A stretch of 64,000 nt of DNA from Trichoplax sp. H2 (Eukaryota; Placozoa; Uniplacotomia; Trichoplacea). The notes beneath the pieces were generated by a model. It had not been told where the DNA came from. It searched no databases and was given only the letters and a program-made list of their open reading frames with translations. The position numbers and the translations under genes were made by a program. This document shows positions 12,601 to 24,539 of this stretch, piece by piece. How positions within the stretch are numbered: the stretch's first letter is position 1; the number at the start of each line of letters is the position of its first letter. The stretch is from assembly GCA_003344405.1 (NCBI GenBank), contig NOWV01000199.1, positions 1-64,000 on the forward strand, written 5' to 3'.

Positions 12601-14818
12601 GTCTGTGATTTAATTATTTACGAATTTAAGTCCTATGTATAGTTATTATTAGCATGTGAAATAGCCTTTGCTAAAAGCATAAAAGTAATTCACATCGAAA
12701 TAGGTAATCATTTGACTCTTATTACTGTACTTTTAAATACTAACATTCAGCCAAGGATCTGATTCGGGTTTATTTAATGGTCAAGATAGGACTACAGAAG
12801 AGGTAAGAACTATATTATCTTTGTATGAAGTTTTTGATAAAATAAACTACTTTTAGTCAAGACAAAAATTGATAATGATTGTATAACGAAATCACTTTTA
12901 TTAATGGCATCCATGTTTCTTGAATGAAACTACTGTTTGGTAATCGAAATGATGGCAGCTGTTATGGTCACGATTGACAGTAATGATTGATGAATATTTT
13001 TATTTTAGATTCATTACAAGTTGACCAAGTTAATTTCCAATCGCTACCAAGAAATTGAAAATGTAATCAAAATAATATTAAGTAGCACTACTGAATTACT
13101 TAGAAACAACTTTAACACTTGTCTTGATCATGCAGATAGTTTGCGTGATTATAATCTCAGTACTGTAGTCTGTTATTTTTTATACAGTCTATTTGATATT
13201 TTAGGCTAATTATAAAATTAATTATTGATAGGCCTTTTATTATTTGGATCAGTGGAATACTAAAAGACTAACGCAATCGATGCTCCAGCAACTGTTACAA
13301 AAGTAAATACAATAATAGATTGATATATAATGTGTTTTAAACACGGCGATTTTGTATTCTATTTTCGGTTCTATATGTACTGAAATCATATGCATTCTTT
13401 TAGGTTTGAAATGATTTTGAATGATTCAGAAATAAGGCAGTTATGGTCAACTATTCTTACTAATTCCGATCGTACGGTAGACTTTTATCATTTCATACGC
13501 CATTTTGGATTCTGTCCAAAGAATGCAGGTAAACTAAAACCTTTCCACGAGTAAGACAATTACATTTGTAGAGCTAGTCTCAACATTCAGATAATCCTAT
13601 TTTACCACGTCATTGTTAATACATAAAATAATCAAGCTATCTATAATCGTTCAGCCTTTGCTAACGCTAAAAGAAATCCTCCTAGACGTGGCGATTTTGA
13701 TATGGTATTCTCATCGAAAAAACTGCATACCGACTCGGGAATCCTAATCGATAAGCTGAAAACGACGGTAATACTTTGCTTACTGTCATGATCAACGTAA
13801 TACAAGAATTAATTATATCTATATTTAACTCAGTGTTTTATACATTTGGTTGTGTTGTACTTTAGATTAATCAGTGCTGGAAAGACTTAGAGCAGCGTTT
13901 TAAAAATATGGATCATAGCCAAACAGGCACAATTAGTTGTTTACAGTTTAAACAAATGATTCATAGCTTATGTCCAGAACTTAACGCCGATGAAATTGAT
14001 GAAATAAGTCAAAAATTTTTAATTAAGTTAAATCGATCGACGGAAGAGAGGTAATCTTATAGCTATGCCATGACAATGGAGTGACATTATTTAATATAAT
14101 TACGATGTGTACGAGAAATCTACTAGAAACTTAGCGAATAAATTTTATTAGGCATGATTGATACATGAGCTAACTGCTAATAACGCGTGTTTGATACATC
14201 TATGTATTAGGATATCCTATCTTCGATTTCTAAAACCCTTTACTCAAAGTCGCCATGTCCATCAGTTCAGCCACGAGATGAGATGGATTTTATCGCATCA
14301 AGATGCTCATTATCCAACAGAATTACCAATTCGTGACTTTGAAGAAATATGCCAATACATCAGGACAAAAGTAAATTTCTAATTTTCTGCCATTATTCTG
14401 CATGGATGTGCCTAATGTATATTGCATGCATGGCTGGAAAATAATTATTACTATTGTAATATTTAGACATTCTAAAAAGTAGTCAAAAATATAATCATAC
14501 ATCGCATCATATGAGTAATTACATACGTGTGTTAGAGGATAGTGCATGATAAAATATATAATATTGTACTCTATCTTTCCCAACTAGACAAATGGAGACT
14601 ATAAACCATTATATCGTACATTTATAAAGCAAGATCAATTCCATAAAAAGAAATTAAAGAGCTCGGAAGTTCAATCCATTTTAAATAAAGCAAACTTGGA
14701 TATTGATCGTTATGATATGAAACAAATTGCTTTAGAATTGAACAAAAATCCTGTAGAAGATATTCCTTACTATCATCTGTTGAGTAGAATTTATCCAAAA
14801 TTAGCGCCGCTGATATAA
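6691..14818 (+). CDS. Multi-EF-hand protein, EFCAB6-like, with degenerate calcium loops
   Basis: Exons assembled by phase: 6691-7132, 7958-8019, 8246-8343, 8577-8721, 9051-9139, 9782-9922, 10597-10681, 10892-10956 (tentative), 11049-11221 (start tentative), 11428-11557, 11797-11973, 12751-12802, 13009-13164 (donor tentative), 13232-13302, 13404-13528, 13655-13767, 13866-14050, 14211-14370 and 14588-14818. The sum is 2700 nt, 899 residues. After about 147 low-complexity polar residues come repeated helix-loop-helix units, e.g. FKTSNPFGHGNVNKQVFHRI, LDKTNCKQLNQSQFRQAI, LDQWNTKRLTQSMLQQLL and MDHSQTGTISCLQFKQMI. The EF-hand layout is clear, but loop positions 3, 5 and 12 are mostly not acidic, so most hands probably do not bind calcium. 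Alternating EF-hand pairs joined by linkers recall EFCAB6. The family is secure; the orthologue assignment is not. Start: first ATG in the open frame before LATAYFVEGN. Confidence 0.82.
12108..12517. repeat. Two diverged direct copies (about 200 bp) in an EF-hand gene intron
   Basis: Blocks at about 12108-12300 and 12320-12517 share, in the same order, AGTAAATATATCGAAA, a TTTA(T/C)AATTGATnAA core, GTAGTAAAATT and TTTTATCATAAACCTT. They differ by substitutions and small indels. They lie in the intron between the exons ending at 11973 and starting at 12751. Confidence 0.75.
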
Positions 14819-16925
14819 AGATGTACTCATGCAATACTTTTACAATTTGCTATTTCTAATTTGGTTATGTATTCCTTTTGATTCAAATTAATGAACTTAC
14901 CCGAAATATGTTAATGATCACTGCTTTATTGACTATGTGCTGATATCGTCAAAGTTAAAGAGCTTACATGGAAGATAAGATGAGGTTTATGACGATATTT
15001 TTTTGCATCGCTATTAGTGCAAAGATTCTGTGTAGATCCATTTTTTGTTTCGCTTACACTGCTATGTGTTATACTTTATTTTTGTAATTGTTTTAATAGC
15101 TTTTTTACGTTGATGTCATTGGATTATTTTTTATTATTGCAGCTTATGCTATAGCATATATTTGATTCTCTGCCTTATTTGCATCATCTGTTGTTTATAC
15201 AGTATGTGCCGGTATGCTTTCTGCATATATAGCAACAAACTGTAAAATATTTCAAAGAGATATCATTACTATTTAATTATTAGCCGAATATCGCAATCAG
15301 TTTTTTTTTATTCTGTCCTATGTTGGAGTTCGATTAATACTCGTCCATTGCAGTTGTTAATATATTGGTGATTCATGATTCGCTGTTAATTGCTAATGTA
15401 GAATACAATTCCATCCAGCTGTGATATTTTACGCATATCTCCAACTTTTAACTTTTGTATACTCTTGCCTCTAACTCGTGTCAATGCTTTATGGTTAACA
15501 TTAATCTTAATTTTATCCGGCGTATTACTAAATCTTTAATTTAATTTTATTGGTCATTATTATAAATTATTATCAAATAAGAGCATTTCAACAGAATTAA
15601 TTGGACGCCTTGCAGCTATTTTATATACCAAACGATAGATGGGATATCATTTAAAACACCTAGCCAATTCTATAGCTATCTTACTCTCGTAAATTCTCTT
15701 TATATTTTATTGATACATCAAGACGTTAGCGGGATTTATTCACTCCCATCGGAAGTTGCATTGAACGTTATTGTAATAATATGTGCTCGTAGTGGATATT
15801 AAGATATTCCATCCAATGTAACTGTAATGGAATCGTATTGATGCTGCTTTAATTTATTATTATTATTATTTTCTATAACGCATATACGGTATTAACTTCT
15901 CTTTATACACACATGAACGAACGATGGGAAATCAGCTACTTTAGCTATTTTCTGATTATTAAATTATTTATTCTCTCTCTATTGGACTCACTAATTCTAA
16001 GCAGTCGATAAATCGAATCTATCTGTACTGTACATAAGGTAATTTCTGATGTCTCTAGTCATTTAAGGCAATGTGAGAGGATAGGATATTTTCTAGAAAT
16101 TAAAGCAGCGAATCGTTTTTGTAAAATAGTCATTTTTCTGTCTTAAGCGGGAAAGTAGATTGCACTGCTGCAATGAGGGATAATTGACTCTTTAAACTCT
16201 ATTAGATTAGGACAGAACAAATTGTAGACCCAATTTAATAATGAATTAATGTAGTCTTTTAGATCATGCATTCTTCCTATACAGTGTAAAATACTAATTC
16301 GAACGATATGACTTTCATCTTTAAGATGTGCATTACATAGATTTTAAGTCGTATGAAAATAAATAGAATTCATAAATGGCTCCTATAGCGAAAAAATGAT
16401 GGTGGCTCGAACAACAACCTTTGTTGTCAAATTCCCCATTGAGAAGAATGTAGGATTGTACTAGGCATGATAGCCATTATATTATTTGGACGCAGTTGCT
16501 TTTCCACATTTATCCGCTATCGTCCACTATTCATTCTCTTTCACTGCCTACGATGATATCTACAAATAGGATGGATTTGCAAGATTGGAACATTAATTCG
16601 GCGATTGTCCAAATTCAGGGAATAAACGACACATGACGGTTTTCTCTTATTGCAGTAGTCTCTTTTGATGATGGCCGCTGTGTACCGTGCATTATGTTTT
16701 TTTTTTGGCCTACGGTTTGGAGAGGTCAAGCTTGTGAGATAGTATGCATTAACCATAATTTATTAATCGCGTTGGTAAGACCGACTGTGGTTAGTGTTTT
16801 TAAAGTAGAATTAAAATTAAATAAATTAATTTAAAGATCAAGAGTCTCCCTCTACCGAATTGAATTAGTAGTCCCAGCTGAAAAGAGAAGGACGACGTTA
16901 CCTACACCCATAGACTCTTAATAAT
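14819..16925. other. Intergenic, no gene recognised
   Basis: T-rich sequence after the EF-hand gene. Only short unmatched frames are present, such as 71 codons on the minus strand at 16541-16756. No repeat of note was seen. Confidence 0.5.
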
Positions 16926-17552
16926 AGTCTACAGTGTAGCGAAAAAAAGGCCTTAAGGTACAGTACTGTCGTCCATAAAGTGCCATACTGTGGACGTAGA
17001 AAGTACCCCATTTCTCCAATCAGAAATTCAGGGAAATTTCCTCCAATGTCCATGTTTTGGATAGTACGGACAGCAAATGTTGACAGTTCCTGTCCGTATG
17101 ATTAAAAACATTGACATTGGAGGAGATTCCTCCATAATGGACTATCTTCTACCAGTCCAAGAAGACTCTTTCAATGGACTGCGGCATAGAGAGCTCGATG
17201 GCGCTTGTCCGTCCTGTACGCCGTCCTAGTGATGGACTTGTGGACACAATGCCACAGCAGGGACTATCATCCAGTAGGGCCAATAAGAACGAGGAGAGGT
17301 CACTATCATCTGTATGAAATAGCACACAGCCAATAAGGGATTCTAGGCAACTAGCGTTGGTAACCAGTTTCTTGATATGCAACATCCACAGTATGGCACT
17401 TTTAATGGACGAAATAGCACACAGCTAGTAAAGGATTATAGGCAACTAGCGTTGGTAACAAGTCTCCCGATATGCTACATCCACAATATGGCACTTTTAA
17501 TGGACGACAGTACTGTGCCTTAAGGACTTTTTTTTGCTACACTGTCGACTAT
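16926..17552. mobile_element. MITE-like element with about 70 bp terminal inverted repeats and a nested hairpin
   Basis: The left end (16926-16997) reads TCTACAGTGTAGC, A-run, GGCCTTAAGG, ACAGTACTGTCGTCCAT, GTGCCATACTGTGGA. The right end (about 17479-17552) is its near-exact reverse complement. A second inverted pair lies inside: CCTCCAATGTC plus GTACGGACAG at about 17040-17075, mirrored by CTGTCCGTA plus GACATTGGAGG at 17090-17128. No transposase frame is visible, which fits a non-autonomous DNA element. The flanks carry TTAATA-like words on both sides, but I cannot fix a target-site duplication. Confidence 0.7.
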
Positions 17553-18360
17553 TAATCGTCTATTATTAATTTAATTTTACTGCGGCATAGAGAGCTCATT
17601 GGCGCTTGTCCGTCCTGTACGCCATCCTAGTGATGGACTTGTGGACACAATGCCACAGCATCTGTATGAAATAGTACACAGCCACTAGGGGATTATAGGC
17701 AACTAGCGTTGGTAACAAGTCTCTCGATATCCTACATCCATAGTATGTCACTTTTAATGGACGACAGTACTTTACCTTAAGGACTTTTTTTTGCTACACT
17801 GTCGATTATTATTATTAATTAATTAATTTTAATTTTACTGCGGCATAGAGTGCTCGATGGCGCTTGTCCGTCCCGTACGCCGTCCTAGTGATGGACTTGT
17901 GGACACAATGCCACAGCATCTGTATGAAATAGCACACAGCCACTAGGAGATTATAGACAACTAGCGTTGGTAACAAGTCTCTCGATATGCTACATCCACA
18001 GTATGGCAATTTTAATGGACGACAGCACTGTACCTTAAGGACTATTTTTTTGCTACACTGTAGATTATTATTAATTAATTTTAATTTTACTACGGCAGAG
18101 AGAGCTCGATGGCGCTTGTCCGTCCCTTACGCCGTCCTAGTGATGGACTTGTGGACACAATGTCACAGCAGGGACTCATCATACAGTACAGTACAGTACA
18201 GTAGGGCCAATAAGAACGAGGAGAGGTCACTATCATCTGTATGACATAGCACACAGAGAGTAGGGGATTATAGGCAACTAGCGTTGGTAACATGTCTCTC
18301 GATATGCTACAGTATGCCAAGGCGCATGGTCTTGTCATACAGTACAGTACAAGGAGAGTA
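17553..18360. repeat. Reiterated right-hand copies of the MITE-like element
   Basis: The block starting GCGGCATAGAG-GCTC and running through GTCCGTCC, CCTAGTGATGGACTTGTGG, CAACTAGCGTTGGTAAC and ACGACAGTACTG occurs at 17181 (inside the element) and again at about 17582, 17839 and 18092. Spacing is 401, 257 and about 253 bp. Each of the first three copies ends in CCTTAAGGACTTTTTTTTGC and an AT-rich spacer; the last is truncated near 18340. CATACAGTACAGTACAGTAC at 18180 is a short GTACA microrepeat. Confidence 0.8.
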
Positions 18361-21300
18361 CGCACGGTTGATGACTAGCGTGACGTGCGCAATGATGTTG
18401 ACTCACTCGACTGTTTGTCAACTGCTTTGGTAGGTTGAAGCGACTGCTCGACGACGCCTCTTGCTACACAGCGCGAATAGTAGTCCATTGACTCAAATCT
18501 GCAAGCCATTTCAGGCAAAGAGAGGAAAAGCCAGTGGATAACATTGGGCTAAGAAAACTTGGCAAATCGAAGTTGATTGCTTAAATTGGCAACATTTTTC
18601 TGTGAATTTCTTCCCCATTTCAAAGATGAATCGTTTACCAATCTATTCCAAGACTATTTTCAAGGTAATTTCACCTGATTTATATCCAGTGACGAGTAGA
18701 AAGGCCAATAGTAATTGTGAAATACTACGCTATCAGACGTTGTCATTGAAATGAGAGCTTGTGAATTGGGGTGGACGATCTATCGTTTCTTAGAAGATAG
18801 TTATGCTAGTTCAGTCTTATTCTGGCATTGGTAATGGCAATTTTATTGGAATTATCTTAATGGGAGGATATTGGCTTCTAGTGAATATTTTTTTTTCCTC
18901 ATCGTATCAGTAATATACTGTAGTAAGCAAAAATAACAAAACTTTTTCTTCTCCTCATCATGTCATCGAGGTTAGCCAGAAAAGAAAGAACTCTTGTTCT
19001 ACGTACTGCCAAGTATTTTCTTTTGAGTAAGCCTAATCAGCCATCCTTCATAGCATGTAATATAGGCACAGTAGATGATGGCTTTCTAATGGCATAGGTG
19101 ATAGGATAACTACTTTGAGAAGTACGCGTTAAGTTAGAGAAAATTGACCTTCAAATTGCTCTAGTCTATCTCGGCTACACTTTTGTGCTGGATAAGTTCA
19201 ACCCTTTTTACGATACAATGGCCTATGGTATACTGTTAGACGGTGTTGAAATAATGATTTGCCTTTCTACTCTATCGTGATAGAATCATTACTTTCTTTA
19301 GCCAATCTTTGAATCGACAATAATTTCAAGCCTTGTTGGCTTCCATCAACAGTCTTTAGACTATCGTTAATTCGAATGGAGTTATCGCCTAGGGTAAAAT
19401 GCTATCGACTGTACTGTACAAATATACGATCGTGTTTGCACTGGACCATGGCAACACCCTGCTTACTAAAATTGAGCTATTTCCAGCAAATCACTTCATT
19501 ATCAGTACTTCTGATTGATCAAATCCGAAAGAGAGTAATTTTTCAGTCGCATAGTACTTAGTGCACTTTAGAGTTCCATAGAGTAAATTGAATTGAGCGT
19601 ACAGTATATTAGTAATTCGATAGCGTAAAATAAGTTGCGTAAGTAAGTGCGGTGTAAATTAACGTTCATAATGCTATATCAGCAACTCACATAGGCTACA
19701 GTATTTGTAAATTAAGGATAAAATAGGAACACCTTGAGGATATGAAAAAAGGAACCAATTTGTCACTCTCTTTTGTGCTGTAACTATAAACTCATAAGAA
19801 AATCAACATGATGCTACATCATCGGATAATGTAGGCATTTCTTAGTGCAATACTTATTTTAAATTTAGTCACAAAGGCAGAATTGGATAGCGTTGCTGAA
19901 GTTTACATAACGTTTTCATTTTGCCTTGCAGCTTGAAAAATTCCAAGTAACAATATGAGAAAGTTACTCTTGATGATAGGGGTATTTCTGTTTATGAAAA
20001 ATGATTGTACTTAAGCATATAGCAACTGCTATAATACGTTCTTAAGGATATTTAAAGAAATTGTGGTCAGACGTGAAAATATTCCAAAGCTATCTATTTT
20101 AATGTTTTTATATAGTGCCAAGTTTATACCATTGGATATTTTAATCAGGGCTAAAATCTTTGTTACAGAAGCTTCCGGGCCATTTTTCGGATACCTATTA
20201 TCATTAGTCGTTACACTATAAAGTACACTTTTATACTTATCGTCGTTATTGTAATTTAATTTTCGCTACATTATATTTTATATATACGTTGTATGTCAGC
20301 TAGGTAATCGACTAAAGAACTATAGGGCTATTTATTATGTACCATGTTATTAGAATAACCGTAATCTCCAGTCTATCTTTATAATATTGTTTTCCGTAGA
20401 CACTCCATAAAACCGTTAGCGAGTTTAGATTTACAGAATTCCTATACCCCCTCTTCTTGATGTCTCATTATAATGGAAAATAGTTACTTGGTTACAAAAA
20501 AGATACTCGTTCGTAATATCGAAGAAAGTAAAATGGATTAAAAGCTCATTAAGTTTTATACATTGTTTATTTTGCTTTACTTTACCCCTTACTTTACTTT
20601 GTTCTTTCATAGCCACCTATGATAATGTAATCGGCCACTTTACTTAAATAGGAATAAAAGATGTCATAAACTGATCTTTTCAATATTATAGCGATTCGTT
20701 AGTACACTAGAAAGTTCAAATAAAATACACTAAAAATCGATATATTGAATTCAATACTAAGCGCAGTGCATAAGCTTCCTAATAAACCGTCACAGACCGA
20801 CTTGATTGATGTTCTGACATCGCTTCACTGCCAATTTAATCCCTGTTGTCAGAAGTTGCTCTAAACTGTGAACTGTAAGGTAGACTTAATATCAAATCAT
20901 ATTAATAGTATTATCTTATAATTGCACTATATTCCGCAGAATTTCCACGGGTTTCGCTAGTCTTCAAAATTACAAGATACTATACTTTGTATTCAGTAAT
21001 TCCCAATGCATCTTACATACAATAACATTTTGAACAAGTGATCTTCATTTCAAACATCGACGAGAAAAATAACAATAACTACATAACCTACTGGAATTGT
21101 GGGGTCTTTCAGACTTTTACCGTTACGGCCCTACTCAGAATCAAAGTGCAGACATTAGCTTGATATTGCGTTTGAACTTTTATAATTAATGCTTATGATT
21201 AATGATGATGAAAGTTCCATACATGGTAGCTATAACTAACTACTATGCAGGAGTAAGTTACTAATTTTAAGTAGGTTCTGCATCAACGTCACTAGTTGTC

Positions 21301-22319
21301 GATATTACTAACCGATTGATAGTAATCTAATATTTTGCCTATTCTCTATCAAATCATCCTAGAATTATCTTAGACTATCCGTTTCAATAAGGAAAGCTCA
21401 ATTTTGCAGCTCACCACCAACTGATAAAGGTAATACAAGTAAATTTGAAGAATTTTCCATCACGCATAATTCTAGATGTGCTGGATAATATGAGTAAATT
21501 TTAAAGAATTGTCAATTATAATCCTTGATGCACTAAAGTGTTTTTTGATTGGGGGTTTTTACTATTTTACTTCTTTATCAGATTAATTATATTTTTGTGG
21601 ATAAAGTAGCCTTAAACGAGTTAATGTATGCAAGAAATATAGTTATACTATTCATGATTAGGCAGGATTACATCGACTATAAGTAGATTATAAATGAATT
21701 CCGTGAAATTAATTGATATCATTTATTTTCCGACATGGCAGTTAAATTAGCAAAATAGATTAATTTTTATGAACTATATAGCAAAGTTAATTTTATCATT
21801 AATTATCTAAAAACGATTTTATATGTGTGTGCACATTAAAGTACATACTAGTATACCGTTCAGTCTGATATGTGAGCACATAAAATAAGGCACGCGAGTA
21901 ACTAGACATCTTCAGCGGACGTATTTATATACGCCCGGCTACACTAGTTAGTTATTGAATAAATAATGTCAAGAATTACTGTTTGTCGGTACTGTCATCT
22001 TATCGTATAATGTCCATTACACGTAGAGCTGATTGAATCTTTTACACTAACTTACTTACTTGCTACCAGAATGAGATTACTGTCCTATTGCGGATGATAT
22101 TGACGGAAAGAATTGTAGAACGTATCATGATTAACATTCTATGTTTTACAGTACAGTATCGTACAACATCGATATTCATGGATGTTAAGCAAAGATTGTA
22201 GCAACTATAACAATGTTGCAATTAATTTCTTTTTACTGACAAGGCCAATAAGCTACGTTTTAATACTGTAGCAACAGTAAATAGAAAAACAAGATCACTG
22301 TTTTTCTTCTTTATTCTAG
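18361..22319. other. Intergenic sequence or long MCU first intron; no clear gene
   Basis: No conserved coding exon was found apart from two short candidate MCU 5' exons (18626-18664 and 18960-19026). The rest is AT-rich without obvious repeats. GTACAGTAC words recur at about 22150. Confidence 0.4.
18960..19026 (+). CDS. Candidate first exon of MCU (mitochondrial targeting sequence)
   Basis: ATG at 18960 opens MSSRLARKERTLVLRTAKYF followed by LL and one base, ending at a good donor (A|GTAAGC, 19027). That phase matches the next MCU exon, which starts at 22320 with two bases of a codon. The peptide is Arg/Lys-rich with one acidic residue, as a presequence should be. The implied 3.3 kb intron is far longer than others here. 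An alternative start is ATG 18626 (MNRLPIYSKTIFK, donor at 18665), but its phase would need another exon. Confidence 0.35.
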
Positions 22320-23626
22320 TTACAATCCACTATCGGTTGGGATTGCCTTCAATAGAAGTTCCTTTACCTTCTCGACAAGAAGTTTGCAGCTTCACTGTCA
22401 GGCCTTTAATGCAAACTGTAGCGGATTTTTTGAATCACATTAAGCAAGAAGATGGTGGTATTGACTATTTAGCTATTTATGACAGCAGCAATACTAGAAT
22501 ATCAAAATCGACTCCTCTTGAGACATTGCTGAAAACAGATTTTACTTTGATGATTAATGAAAAAAAGTATTCTGCTAATGCAGCAATGGCGTGTAAGTTT
22601 TACTAGTTTGTAGCTTAAAAATGGTGTTGAAAATCATACGATAACTTTAAAGATGATTGCATTGGCATTACATCTGCTGTCTCTTCTCAGCGGTACAAAG
22701 CCCTACTGTTAATCTTAGATTTTTTGCTTTACTGTTGCATTTGGTATTTATTCATTCTATTATAAATTATTATCGGCGTTATTCACTTCCGATATGCTTG
22801 TAGTTTGATGTTTTATAATCTCTACATGACAGCTGACAATCTAGCGAATATTGAAGAGGAACAAGGAATGTCACGGCTGAAAACAATGGTTCACCAATTA
22901 TATACTGGGTTGAACGTTGATGAATATGAGGTTATAATAAAAATATTTTGTAATTTATCATAGAAGTATATGCAGTTGCAATAAAGAAAAACATAATTTT
23001 GTTTGGTTACATTGAAAAAATAATACCGTTAAATTGTTTCCGTTAAATATGTAAGATACGCCGAGAAAAAGAATTGCAACAGAAATTGAAGAAGTTACAA
23101 GAAGATATTATCCCTGTTCAAAGTAAACTGACAGAAATGACTGACAAAGCTGAAAGTCGATCAAGTCGGTTAATGTGGGGAGGATTAGCATTCATGTCGA
23201 TCCAGTTTGGTTTTCTTGCAAGGTTAACATGGTGGGAATACTCTTGGGATATTATCGAACCTGTGACCTATTTTGTTACCTATGGTACAGCGATAGTATT
23301 CTATAGCTATTACCTGATTACGCGCAAGGTATATATGCAACAATTGATATCCTTTTTTTAAAGCAACACTATCTAAATGTTGTATTTGAAATCTATAAAA
23401 AGTATGCTAGCAAAGTAATTATGCCACATTTTCAAAATTTTCTTAGGATAGCATAGAGGGCATCCACGACAGACATTTCCTAATAGGGTTGCATAAATAT
23501 GCAGGAAAGAATGGTATCGATTTAGCAAAGTATGATCAGTTAAAAAATGACATTGTACGAGTTGAAGCACAAATCAATTTGTTGAAAAACTCAAGAGCGG
23601 CATTATCACGACCCGAAGATCATTAA
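22320..23626 (+). CDS. MCU: Mitochondrial calcium uniporter pore subunit, body of the gene
   Basis: MCU forms the Ca2+-selective channel of the inner mitochondrial membrane. Four exons join in phase: 22320-22592, 22833-22930, 23056-23328 and 23447-23626, about 274 residues. The matrix N-domain starts TIHYRLGLPSIEVPLPSRQE, matching human VTVVYQNGLPVISVRLPSR. A coiled coil follows (KELQQKLKKLQEDIIPVQSK). Next come TM1 (LMWGGLAFMSIQFGFLARLT), the pore loop WWEYSWDIIEPVTYF and TM2, then a second short coiled coil ending SRPEDH. The selectivity-filter Asp and Glu are present, but the animal DIME motif reads DIIE here. The 5' exon is uncertain (see 18960-19026). The gene faces MTTP tail to tail, with 0.9 kb between stop codons. 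The donor at 22931 (GTTATA) is weak. Confidence 0.95.
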
Positions 23627-24539
23627 GCGTATCATACCCTACAGATTTTATGGAAGATTTTCCTGTTGTAATAGTTATTGCTTACTGTTCTACAGCGTGC
23701 AATATCGCTTTAGAAACAATTTTCCACTATAAGCATTTAGCCAATGGGTATATGATATTATAAAGGAATCTGAAAATTTCTTTGGAAACGCTTAATTATT
23801 ATTTTACATGAAGAATTTTTTACTTAAAGTTAATATTGGTTACATTAATGCAATTTAGCGATTTTGAGATAGAAACTCTTGTTGTAAATGGTAATTAGAT
23901 AGAATCAAATATGAAGCGTAAAAGAGACCGAGTTATTAAAGCTGGCTGCAGTTACTGTCGTTCTGCATGCTTTTAGAAGTAGGGAGTAACGATAATTTTA
24001 AATCTATTTTCGTGTGTCAATTATCTAAGTATTGGTAGCGGGTTATTATATATCGGAAATATATTAAAATTTGTTTTGATCATATAGTTATTATGATAAG
24101 GTAAGGCTGAAAGCTTGTTTCCACAAGCCATTATGATGTTATACTTTATGAATGTATCACTCCCTACTGTATATTTTTTTAATGTGTATAATTAATAGGT
24201 CGATTTTATTAAGATGTACTATACCGTATTTAAACATATTGTATGACTGTATGAACGTGACTGAAATATGTCGTTCAGTAATTGTAGTAATGTAGTCAGT
24301 TTTAAAGCATAATCTTGCCCGCTTTTACTGTGCTTTATGCAGGAAATTTATATCTCATATACATTATCAATTTAAAATACTATGGAAAGATTATCATGTT
24401 ATAATGATGCGATTACAATTGTCGCGATGATTATTTGTCTTGTGGTTAAGAATAAAAGTATTACTAGCGATAAATGAGATTTTGCATTGTTTATTCAATT
24501 TCTTTTAAATTTAGAAGTTTGCACGATATAAGCAAGGAT
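23627..24539. other. Shared 3' interval between MCU (+) and MTTP (-)
   Basis: AT-rich sequence expected to hold both 3' UTRs. No coding frame or repeat was recognised. Confidence 0.5.
24490..24495 (-). terminator. Candidate polyadenylation signal of MTTP
   Basis: TTTATT on the plus strand reads AATAAA on the minus strand, 45 nt beyond the MTTP stop codon. Assignment is by position. Confidence 0.4.

Noticed and set aside
18626-18664. ATG exon MNRLPIYSKTIFK before a GTAATT donor as the MCU first exon
   Set aside because: It ends in phase 0 while the next MCU exon needs phase 1; kept only as an alternative.
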